NCBI GenBank assembly: GCA_937138275.1
Contig: CAKZOY010000400.1
Coordinates: 1 to 10,738 of the forward strand
Direction: 5' to 3'
DNA length: 10,738 bases
Source of the DNA: an uncultured Chloroflexota bacterium
GTDB lineage: Bacteria > Chloroflexota > Anaerolineae > B4-G1 > DUEL01
This document shows, in pieces, positions 1 through 6,006 of the stretch. The notes under the pieces were generated by a model that ran no database searches, was not told the origin of the DNA, and was given only the letters and a program-made list of their open reading frames with translations. Numbering within the stretch: the first letter of the stretch is position 1; each line of letters begins with the position of its first letter. The translations under genes were made by a program, and so were the position numbers.

Positions 1-48
1 ATTCAACAAATTCTCCAAAACCTTGAGGAGGAGCGTACGTCGCGATGA
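1..48 (+). CDS. 3' end of upstream gene, probably nuoJ (partial)
   Basis: An open frame enters from the left edge, reads IQQILQNLEEERTSR and stops at TGA 46-48. Its stop overlaps the nuoK start in the ATGA arrangement (45-48) typical of translationally coupled operon genes, and its three Glu codons double as the GAGGAGGAG Shine-Dalgarno of nuoK. In almost all nuo operons the gene before nuoK is nuoJ, and a charged tail after the last membrane helix would fit NuoJ. Only 15 residues are visible and none is diagnostic, so the name is inferred from position alone. Confidence 0.5.
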   Translation: MQQILQNLEEERTSR

Positions 49-353
49 TCCCTCTATCCTGGATTCTCATCCTTTCGGCTGCTCTGTTCTGCATCGGCCT
101 CTATGGCGTGCTGGCCCGACGGAACGCCATCGCCATCCTGATGAGCATTGAGTTGATGCTCAACGCCGTCATCCTGAACCTGCTCTCCATCTGGCGCTAC
201 GCTGAACCGACCGCCGCCACCGGGCAGGCCTTCGCCGCGTTCGTCTACGCTGTCGCGGCTGCCGAGGTGGCTGTCGGCCTGGCCCTCATCGTCGTCATCT
301 ACCGCAACCGCGAGACGACGGATGTGGACCAGATCAATTTGCTGAAGTGGTAG
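45..353 (+). CDS. nuoK: NADH-quinone oxidoreductase subunit K
   Basis: Small membrane-arm subunit of complex I (MnhC/MrpC-like), lying between the quinone module and the first antiporter-like subunit, where it carries part of the proton path. The 102-residue product has the usual length (about 100) and three hydrophobic helices at about residues 3-23, 29-50 and 61-86. Both conserved buried glutamates are present: Glu36 in the motif MSIELMLNAV and Glu74 in VAAAEVAVGLAL. The ATG at 45 is supported by GAGGAGGAG at 25-33 and by the ATGA overlap with the upstream stop. The TAG stop is also the first three bases of the tandem repeat before nuoL. Confidence 0.97.
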   Translation: MIPLSWILILSAALFCIGLYGVLARRNAIAILMSIELMLNAVILNLLSIWRYAEPTAATGQAFAAFVYAVAAAEVAVGLALIVVIYRNRETTDVDQINLLKW

Positions 354-390
354 GAGTAGGAAGTAGGGAGTAAGGAGTAAGGAGTAGGGG
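351..390 (+). repeat. Degenerate 7-bp tandem repeat (TARGGAG) between nuoK and nuoL
   Basis: About five and a half units of the type TAGGAAG, TAGGGAG, TAAGGAG, TAAGGAG fill the whole nuoK-nuoL gap. The array begins at the TAG stop codon of nuoK itself. Its later units contain AAGGAG (379-384), 8 nt before the nuoL ATG, so the repeat also serves as the ribosome binding site and offers several overlapping purine-rich alternatives. It resembles the short tandemly repeated heptamers known from cyanobacterial intergenic DNA. Confidence 0.85.
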
Positions 391-392
391 TT

Positions 393-2459
393 ATGGAGAT
401 GCGCCAAATTCTGGAACTCGTGACTGTCCTTATCCCGCTGCCGCCGTTCCTGGCCTTCGCTCTCATCGTCCTCTTCTTCAACCGCTGGAAGCGGCTGAGC
501 CACTCCATCGCCATCGGCGCGATGGCCCTCTCCTTCCTGATGGCTCAGTTCGTCTTCTGGACGGTCGTTGGATGGGGCGGCGAGGCCCTCTACGAGCACC
601 CCATCGCCGTGAGCATCCCCTGGCTTCCGTCGGCGGATACCGCCCTGGAGATGGGGGTCTTTGTGGACCCGCTGACGGCGGTCACCCTCTTCTTCGTTTC
701 CATCACCTGTCTGGCGATCTTCGTCTACAGCGTGGGCTATATGCACGGCGATCCCCGCTACAGCCGGTTCTTCGCCTACATCAGCCTCTTCGCCACCGGG
801 ATGCTGGGGCTGACCGTCGCCGATAATCTCCTGATGCTCTTCATCTTCTGGGAGATTATGGGCCTCTGCTCCTACCTGCTCATCGGCTTCTGGTTTGAGA
901 AGCCGTCGGCCTACCGGGCGGCGATCAAGGCCTTCCTCACCACCCGCATCGGCGACGTGATTATGCTCATCGGCATCGCCTACCTCTACGCACACACCGG
1001 CACGATCAGTTTTGACGCTATCCTGCGCAACGAGGAGGTGCTGCACGAACTGGCGATCACTCCGTCGCTGATCCCGACGCTCTCCGTTGCCGCAGCGGTG
1101 GGACTTTTGATTTTCGCCGGGACGGTGGGGAAGTCGGCCCAGTTCCCGCTCCATGTGTGGTTGCCGGACGCAATGGAAGGCCCCACGCCCGTCAGTGCGA
1201 TGATCCATGCCGCCACGATGGTCTCGGCGGGCGTGTATCTCGTCGTACGGATGTTCCCGCTTCTGGCAGCAGGGATGGAGCACGCGGTGGGGACGCCCCC
1301 GATGCAGGCGATGGCGCTCATCGGCACTTTCAGCGCCGTCTTCGCCGCTACGATCGCCGTCGCCCAGAACGACATCAAGCGGGTGCTGGCCTACTCCACC
1401 ATCAGCCAGTTGGCCTATATGGTCGCCGCGCTGGGCATCGGCGCGTACGTCGCTGCGGCGTTCCATCTGGTCACCCACGCTTTCTTCAAAGCGCTCCTCT
1501 TCCTGGGCTCCGGGTCGGTCATTATCGGGACGCACCACCTGCAGGATATGATGGAGATGGGCGGCCTGCGCAAGCGGATGCCGGTGACGTTCTGGACGTT
1601 TCTGATCGGCGGGCTGGCGCTGGCAGGATTCCCCGTCATCACGGCTGGCTTCTGGAGCAAGGATGAGATTCTGGCCCATGCCTGGGCGCATAACCCGGTC
1701 GTCTTCTGGGCGCTGGCCGCGGGGGCGCTGCTGACCGCCTTCTACACGATGCGCCAGATCAGCCTCACGTTCCTGGGCCAGCCGCGCAGTCACCACGCCG
1801 AGCATGCCCACGAGACCCCCTGGGTGATGACCGGCCCACTGGTGGTGCTGGCGCTCTTCGCCCTCTTCTTCGGCTTTGTGGGCGTGCCGGAGGACTTTCC
1901 GGTGCTGGGAGAACTCATCCACCACAACTGGTTCCATCACTTTGTGGGCGCTACCCTGGGGCATGCCCCGGAGGCGCTGTCGTTCAACCCCGTGCCCCTC
2001 GCCATCTCCGTGGGCGCGGCCCTGCTGGGGCTTCTGGGCGGCTGGCTGGTCTACGGCCGACGCCCCCTGGCGGAGGGCGGGGTGGACCCGCTGGTCCGCT
2101 GGCTGGGACCGGTGCACACCGTCCTGCGCAACAAGTACTACGTGGATGAGTTCTACCAACTGGTCTTCATCCAGCCGACGATCTGGCTGGCGGGTGCCGT
2201 GTACCGCTGGATTGACCTGGGTCTGATTGACGGCATCCTGCACGGGGCTGCCCGTCTGGGAGAACTGTGGGGCATCGTCGGCCGCTGGATTCACCGCTAT
2301 ATCATTGACGGCGGTCTGGTGGACGGCTCGGCGCGAGCCATCGGCGCCATCGGGCGGGAGTTCCGCCAGGCCCTGCAGACTGGGCAGGTACAGCACTATC
2401 TGATTTCGGTGCTGTTCTTCCTGTGCACGTTCGCGCTGTTGTACTTGCTGTTTCGTTAA
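393..2459 (+). CDS. nuoL: NADH-quinone oxidoreductase subunit L, with long C-terminal lateral helix
   Basis: Distal antiporter-like proton-pumping subunit of complex I. The 688-residue product is polytopic and carries the family residues: Glu154 in FIFWEIMGLCSYLLIGFW (TM5), Lys247 in GTVGKSAQFPLHVWLPDA (TM7), His272 in IHAATMVSAG (TM8), Lys329 in NDIKRVLAYSTISQL, His358/His362/Lys366 in the following helix, and Lys423 in GFWSKDEIL (TM12). After NKYYVDEFYQLVF (580-592) comes the lateral amphipathic helix region, then TGQVQHYL and a final membrane helix. The stretch 606-650 looks internally duplicated (LIDGILHGAARLG, then IIDGGLVDGSARAIG), and the protein is longer than the roughly 610-residue E. 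coli subunit. ATG 393 follows AAGGAG at 379-384; Met3 is a minor alternative start. Confidence 0.97.
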   Translation: MEMRQILELVTVLIPLPPFLAFALIVLFFNRWKRLSHSIAIGAMALSFLMAQFVFWTVVGWGGEALYEHPIAVSIPWLPSADTALEMGVFVDPLTAVTLFFVSITCLAIFVYSVGYMHGDPRYSRFFAYISLFATGMLGLTVADNLLMLFIFWEIMGLCSYLLIGFWFEKPSAYRAAIKAFLTTRIGDVIMLIGIAYLYAHTGTISFDAILRNEEVLHELAITPSLIPTLSVAAAVGLLIFAGTVGKSAQFPLHVWLPDAMEGPTPVSAMIHAATMVSAGVYLVVRMFPLLAAGMEHAVGTPPMQAMALIGTFSAVFAATIAVAQNDIKRVLAYSTISQLAYMVAALGIGAYVAAAFHLVTHAFFKALLFLGSGSVIIGTHHLQDMMEMGGLRKRMPVTFWTFLIGGLALAGFPVITAGFWSKDEILAHAWAHNPVVFWALAAGALLTAFYTMRQISLTFLGQPRSHHAEHAHETPWVMTGPLVVLALFALFFGFVGVPEDFPVLGELIHHNWFHHFVGATLGHAPEALSFNPVPLAISVGAALLGLLGGWLVYGRRPLAEGGVDPLVRWLGPVHTVLRNKYYVDEFYQLVFIQPTIWLAGAVYRWIDLGLIDGILHGAARLGELWGIVGRWIHRYIIDGGLVDGSARAIGAIGREFRQALQTGQVQHYLISVLFFLCTFALLYLLFR

Positions 2460-2538
2460 TGCTCAGGGGCCAATTTTTGTGAGACATTGTAACGAGTATG
2501 AGATAAGCGAAAACGAATTGAGAAAAACCCTTTTAGTC

Positions 2539-2918
2539 TGTTGATTCTCATAAAGTCGTATCGCCTGGTCTTTAACAAAGTCTCATAAAGTCATCCTACC
2601 TCTTGCTCTGGCGGGAATCTGAGCGTTCGTTGTGAGTTACGGGGTTTCCCTTTATCCCCCTCACCCCCCTTGCCCTACGGGGCGGGGGAGAGGGGGGAAG
2701 AGGGGGGTTTTGGGGCGGCGAAGCCGCCGCCCCAAAAACCCCATTTTCATCCCCCCTCCCCGTGCGGCGCGCCGCAGAGGGGGAAGGGGGAGGGGAAATA
2801 TCAACCCTCCAGAGGATCGCACCCTTCTGGAATCACAAGCCAGATTCAACTCATAGGGGTGGTATGAGTTTTGGAGACTTTGCCAGAAGGCCATGATACG
2901 ACTTTACGAGATTCAACA
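2539..2918. mobile_element. 380-bp MITE-like element with imperfect TIRs and AGTC target duplication
   Basis: The outer 24 bp of each end form an inverted repeat: 2539-2562 against the reverse complement of 2895-2918, 22 of 24 matching, with ends TGTTGA and TCAACA. With small gaps the match continues inward, including CAAAGTCTC at 2577-2585 and its complement at 2874-2882, over roughly 60-80 bp per arm. AGTC flanks both ends directly (2535-2538 and 2919-2922), which looks like a 4-bp target duplication. The left arm repeats TCTCATAAAGTC twice, 35 bp apart (2546 and 2581), perhaps a transposase binding site. No transposase is encoded; the centre is a run of GC-rich hairpins. It probably moves in trans, and no family is assigned. 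Confidence 0.72.
2655..2796. repeat. Cluster of three GC-rich hairpins inside the 380-bp element
   Basis: The first is a C-run/G-run hairpin with stem GCCC 2672-2675 and GGGC 2680-2683 closing a TACG loop (UNCG type). The central and strongest has left arm 2704-2720, loop AAGC 2721-2724 and right arm 2725-2742, with one bulged A. The third contains the perfect palindrome TGCGGCGCGCCGCA at 2763-2776 flanked by C-rich and G-rich runs. The outer C-rich tract (2655-2669) can also pair with the outer G-rich tract (2777-2795), so the block as a whole approximates one large inverted repeat. No gene is supported here. Confidence 0.7.
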
Positions 2919-2948
2919 AGTCTTCAGGGATTAGGGATCATACAGAGT

Positions 2949-3260
2949 ATGGCTATTCAGCGCAACTGGACGCCTCAAGAAATTCTGGACCTTTTGTGCC
3001 AGTACCGGGAGACGCTGCGGGGGATGGGTGTGTGTAAAATTGGTCTGTTCGGGTCGTACCGTCGTGGTACTGCATCTCCCGAAAGCGATATAGACCTTCT
3101 GGTCACGCTGGAACAGCCTTCTTTTGACCGGTATATGGAGGTTAAATTCTTCCTGGAGGACCTGTTCCAGCGAAAAGTGGACCTGGTTCTGGAACCCGAC
3201 CTGAAACCCCGGGTGCGCCCGTATATCCTGGCAGAGGTAGAGTATGTCCCGGGATTATAG
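2949..3260 (+). CDS. mntA: MntA-type minimal nucleotidyltransferase antitoxin
   Basis: A 103-residue minimal nucleotidyltransferase, the antitoxin of HepT/MntA modules. In characterised members MntA neutralises the HepT ribonuclease by AMPylating its tyrosine. The signature GSYRRGTASPESDID (35-49) matches GS-X10-D-X-D with Asp47 and Asp49, and Asp78 in KVDLVLEPD is the likely third metal ligand, so the active site looks intact. ATG 2949 is preferred because homology begins here and an AGGGAT-type site lies shortly upstream. The frame stays open back to an ATG at 2871, but that stretch is the right inverted repeat of the adjacent mobile element. Its end overlaps the hepT start by 17 bp, which suggests translational coupling. 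Confidence 0.88.
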   Translation: MAIQRNWTPQEILDLLCQYRETLRGMGVCKIGLFGSYRRGTASPESDIDLLVTLEQPSFDRYMEVKFFLEDLFQRKVDLVLEPDLKPRVRPYILAEVEYVPGL

Positions 3261-3595
3261 GTTGTATCTGGAGGACATCCTGGAGGCTATCCAGAAAATC
3301 TGGCGCTATCTGGAAGGGGTTTCCTTATGAGGAGTTCAGCGCAGATAGCATGCGGGTAGATGCAGTGCTGCGTAACCTGGAGATTATCGGTGAGGCGGTC
3401 AAGAAAATTCCCAACGAAGTGCGCGCTCGTCAGCCTGCCATAGAGTGGCGCAAAATCGCTGGGTTGCGAGATATTGTCGTTCACGATTACTTTGGTATCA
3501 ATATGGCTATCGTCTGGGAGGTTGTGCAGCGCCGATTGCCCGAATTATATCAAGCGGTAGTTGCTTTACTGGATGAAGAGCGACAGCCATCTTAA
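3244..3595 (+). pseudogene. hepT: HepT-type RNase toxin, frameshifted
   Basis: ATG 3244 opens MSRDYRLYLEDILEAIQKIW and continues to LEGVS, the normal HepT N-terminus, then hits TGA at 3328-3330. Homology resumes without loss one base out of phase at 3326 (YEEFSADSMRVDAVLRN) and runs to TAA 3593-3595. Ignoring the extra base, T3325 or a neighbour in TTCCTTAT, gives a 116-residue protein of normal length with the HEPN motif R-x4-H-x-Y (RDIVVHDY, Arg75, His80, Tyr82). This is one inserted nucleotide in an otherwise well-kept gene: a recent inactivating mutation, an assembly error, or less likely a recoding site. A restart at ATG 3350 could still make an 81-residue fragment holding the catalytic motif. 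Confidence 0.85.
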
Positions 3596-3637
3596 ACTCT
3601 TATCGCCGACGTGAATCCATCTGCCGGAGGTCCAACC

Positions 3638-5197
3638 GTGGAGTTCATCTGGGAACATCTGCTCAGCCTGATCACGCTCATTCCGCTCCTGGGTGCCGGA
3701 CTGGTCACACTCCTGCCTAAGGAGCAGACCCGGCTCATTAAGTGGGTCTCGCTGTTGATCAGTCTGATCCCGTTTGTCCTTTCGCTCTTCCTCTGGGCCG
3801 GGTTCTCGCCTCAGGCGCCGGGCTTCCAGTTTGAGGAACGCCTGGAATGGTTCCCGGCGATCGGGTCCTCGTACCACGTCGGGATAGACGGCATCAGCCT
3901 GGTGATGGTGCTCCTGACGACGCTCCTCACCCCCCTGGCCCTGCTCATTTCGTTTAACATTGAGGAAAACGTCCGCTCCTACTTCGCCCTCTTCCTGTTT
4001 CTGGAGACGGGGATGCTGGGGGTGTTTGTGGCGCTGGACCTGCTCATCTTCTTCCTGTTCTGGGAGATCGGGCTGATCCCGATGTTTTTCCTCATCAACC
4101 GGTGGGGAAGCCCGAAGGGGGAGCGGGAACTGTGGCGCGGCTTTAAAGTCCCGGCGCGCACCTACGCCGCGTTTAAGTTCCTCATCTATACGATGGCCGG
4201 TTCGCTGGGGCTTTTCCTGGCTATCCAGGTCATCGGCCTGACGGCGGGGACGTTTGACATTGTGAAGTTGCAGGAGGTTTGGCCCGCGTTCCAGGGCACT
4301 CTCTTTGGCCTGCCGATCTCGGTGATCAAAATCATCGGGTTCTGGGCGTTCACGATTGCTTTCGCCATTAAAGTCCCCATCTGGCCCTTCCACACCTGGC
4401 TGCCGGACGCCCACACCGAAGCGCCGACGGCTGGCTCTATGATTCTGGCCGGGGTGCTGCTGAAACTGGGGGCCTACGGTTTCCTGCGGCTGGTGCTGCC
4501 GCTCTTCCCGGAGCAGTCGTTCCAGTTCTCGCTGGTACTGGCCCTGCTGGGGCTGGCGGCGGCGGTGATCGGCGGTTTTTCCGCCCTGGGCCAGGACGAC
4601 TTCAAGCGGCTGGTGGCCTACTCTTCGGTGGGGCATATGGGTTTTGTGGTGCTGGGAGTTGCGGTGGCGGCGCGGGCGCTTGGCGGCGGGGTGAACCCGC
4701 TGGACGCGGCGCTGGCGGCCAACGGTGCGGTCCTGCAAATGTTCAACCACGGGATCACCGCCGCAGCGATGTTTGCCCTCGTCGGCGTGGTCTACGACCG
4801 GGCGCACACCCGCAACCTGAAGGACTTCGGCGGGCTGGGGGTGGTGGTGCCGGCCTACGGCGGCATCCTGCTCTTCAGCACCCTGGCTTCGCTGGGGCTG
4901 CCGGGGCTGAACGGCTTTGTCAGCGAGTTTATGGTCTTCCGGGGTGCCTGGCCCGTCTTCCCGGGGATCACCGCGGCGACGACGATCGGGCTGGTGCTGG
5001 TGGCGGCCTACCTGCTGTGGATGATCCAGAAGGTGTTGCTGGGGCCGCTGAACCCCCGCTGGGCGGACCTGCCGGAGATCAACGCCCGCGAGGTGGTGGC
5101 GCTGGCCCCGCTGATGGCCCTGATGTTCATCGTTGGCGTCTGGCCGTCGTGGTTGATCGGGTTGTTTAATGACGCAGTGATGAGACTGATCGGGTAG
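3638..5197 (+). CDS. nuoM: NADH-quinone oxidoreductase subunit M, copy 1 (canonical)
   Basis: Central antiporter-like proton-pumping subunit of complex I, about 519 residues and about 14 membrane helices. All expected charged residues are present: Glu143 in FFLFWEIGLIPMFFLI (TM5), Lys245 in AFAIKVPIWPFHTWLPDAHT (TM7), Lys276 in AGVLLKLGAYGFLR (TM8), Lys323 in GQDDFKRLVAYSSVGHMG, His371 in QMFNHGITAAAMF and Glu430 in NGFVSEFMVF (TM12). I chose GTG 3638 because GGAGG (3626-3630) lies 7 nt before it and the membrane sequence starts there. A GTG at 3611 is in frame but lacks such a site and would add a non-homologous NPSAGGP stretch. It starts 42 bp after the disrupted hepT. Confidence 0.96.
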   Translation: MEFIWEHLLSLITLIPLLGAGLVTLLPKEQTRLIKWVSLLISLIPFVLSLFLWAGFSPQAPGFQFEERLEWFPAIGSSYHVGIDGISLVMVLLTTLLTPLALLISFNIEENVRSYFALFLFLETGMLGVFVALDLLIFFLFWEIGLIPMFFLINRWGSPKGERELWRGFKVPARTYAAFKFLIYTMAGSLGLFLAIQVIGLTAGTFDIVKLQEVWPAFQGTLFGLPISVIKIIGFWAFTIAFAIKVPIWPFHTWLPDAHTEAPTAGSMILAGVLLKLGAYGFLRLVLPLFPEQSFQFSLVLALLGLAAAVIGGFSALGQDDFKRLVAYSSVGHMGFVVLGVAVAARALGGGVNPLDAALAANGAVLQMFNHGITAAAMFALVGVVYDRAHTRNLKDFGGLGVVVPAYGGILLFSTLASLGLPGLNGFVSEFMVFRGAWPVFPGITAATTIGLVLVAAYLLWMIQKVLLGPLNPRWADLPEINAREVVALAPLMALMFIVGVWPSWLIGLFNDAVMRLIG

Positions 5198-5230
5198 AGT
5201 TTCGCCGTTGCTACTTTATTACTTGATGGG

Positions 5231-5475
5231 ATGGATGTAGAACTTTCCGGATATGCGCGTGCGATGCTTCAGGAGCGCCAGATTTCCGAAGAATGGGTGT
5301 GGCGCGTTCTACCTGTCCTGATCACTAGGAGATTGGCCTGGATGGTAATGCCCATTATGTTAAAGCGATTCCCGAGCACAGGGGGCGTTTCCTGCGAGTA
5401 GTGGTAAATGCACAGTCTGTACCTGCCCGCGTGGTCACGGTTTTCTTTGACCGGCGTTTAAGGAGGAGATTATGA
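5231..5475 (+). pseudogene. DUF4258-family protein, frameshifted
   Basis: From ATG 5231 the frame reads MDVELSGYARAMLQERQISE and on to EWVWRVL, a typical DUF4258 N-terminus, then loses similarity. The C-terminal half is in another phase, from about 5314 or 5329, and reads EIGLDGNAHYVKAIPEHRG, FLRVVVNAQSVPARVVTVFF, DRRLRRRL, ending at TGA 5473-5475. At least one frameshift lies near 5312-5330; if homology already resumes at CPDH (5314-5325), an in-frame TAG at 5326-5328 is a second lesion. The stop overlaps the ATG of the next gene as ATGA. DUF4258 genes commonly precede DUF2283 genes in toxin-antitoxin-like pairs; no activity is established here. Confidence 0.72.
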
Positions 5476-5672
5476 GAATCAGAATTGATCGGGAAAACGA
5501 TGCTCTGTATCTGCGGTTGGATGAGTCATCTATCGTGGAGTCAGAGGAAGTTCAGCCGGGCGTCATTCTGGATTTCAACGCCGAGAATCAGGTGGTAGGC
5601 ATAGAGATTCTTAACCTTTCCGCAAGAGTCACACCGGAGAAACTGCGCGTTTTCCAGCTGGAAACGATTTGA
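5472..5672 (+). CDS. DUF2283 family small protein
   Basis: This 66-residue protein has the DUF2283 pattern: N-terminal MRIRIDRENDALYLRLDES, then VQPGVILDFNAENQVVGIEI, which keeps the D-A-L-Y-L-R-L and G-V-I-L-D-F and V-V-G-I-E-I-L elements. ATG 5472 has a strong AAGGAGGAG site just upstream (5460-5468) and overlaps the end of the DUF4258 pseudogene by 4 bp. The family is small, soluble and of unknown biochemistry, and is usually found next to DUF4258. Here it is intact although its partner is broken, matching what is seen at mntA/hepT. A stem of GCCCCT 5674-5679 with AGGGGC 5691-5696 follows, but without a T run. Confidence 0.85.
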   Translation: MRIRIDRENDALYLRLDESSIVESEEVQPGVILDFNAENQVVGIEILNLSARVTPEKLRVFQLETI

Positions 5673-6006
5673 GGCCCCTTTCAACCGCAGAGGGGCAAGA
5701 AAATGGTGCGCTCCAAAAGAGATCGTTTATTACAGAGTCGTGTAACTACCTACCCTATTTTGGGGAAATGTGTTAACCACCTACCAATCGGTGCGGTTGC
5801 CCAGGCTGGCGGTTGAAACCGCGCCGGAGAGGGCGCTTTGTGCCGGGCGACCGCCTGCGCGGTCGCTCCAGTGGCGTCCACGGAGGTGGACGCCCGGCTA
5901 CAAGCCCCCCAGGGGCGATTTCCATCGCCGCTCCGGCGGCATGGTAGGTAGTTACGGTGATTATGAGTTTCCAATCTCGTCCCAGGGCGTGAGTTGAGGT
6001 TAAAAA
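5673..6006. other. 334-bp non-coding gap between DUF2283 and the ATPase
   Basis: No supported gene. It contains a weak 6-bp stem at 5674-5696 without a T tract, the 214-bp hairpin-rich element at 5742-5955, and the ribosome binding site of the ATPase (GAGG 5996-5999, 7 nt before ATG 6007). Short open frames here follow the hairpin repeat and look like chance. Confidence 0.7.
5742..5955. repeat. 214-bp hairpin-string element with perfect 13-bp terminal inverted repeats
   Basis: GTAACTACCTACC at 5742-5754 is exactly inverted at 5943-5955, and a near copy (GTTAACCACCTACC) lies at 5772-5785. The interior is a chain of short GC hairpins with mostly 4-nt loops and unrelated stems: 5809-5822 (loop TGAA), 5821-5836, 5847-5866 (8-bp stem, loop CTGC), 5873-5894 (9-bp stem, loop GGAG), 5914-5929 (loop TTCC), and a small one near 5927-5937. 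Different stems that each remain perfectly paired point to selection or a copying mechanism that preserves pairing. I find no target duplication at the ends. It may be MITE-like or a genome-wide hairpin repeat family. Confidence 0.68.

Noticed and set aside
54..2396. 780-codon open frame on the minus strand, antisense to nuoK and nuoL
   Set aside because: Its product is a low-complexity, Arg/Gln/Asp/Glu/His-rich sequence typical of the reverse complement of GC-rich membrane-protein genes, and it covers nuoK and nuoL, which have clear homology. No ribosome binding site or domain is seen.
2632..2867. Small proteins on either strand across the GC-rich hairpins
   Set aside because: They are Pro/Arg/Gly translations of a palindromic repeat, present on both strands and several frames at once, with no ribosome binding site.
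2871..2948. N-terminal extension of mntA from an upstream in-frame ATG
   Set aside because: It encodes the right inverted repeat of the mobile element and shows no nucleotidyltransferase homology; ATG 2949 gives the normal family length.
3611..3637. Upstream GTG start for nuoM copy 1
   Set aside because: GTG 3638 has GGAGG at ideal spacing, and the GGAGG would otherwise lie inside the coding region.
3566..4807. Long minus-strand open frame antisense to nuoM copy 1
   Set aside because: Same mirror artefact; the + strand has full NuoM homology with all key residues.
5674..5696. Intrinsic terminator after DUF2283
   Set aside because: A 6-bp stem with an 11-nt loop is followed by AAGAAAATGG rather than a T run, so termination is not supported.
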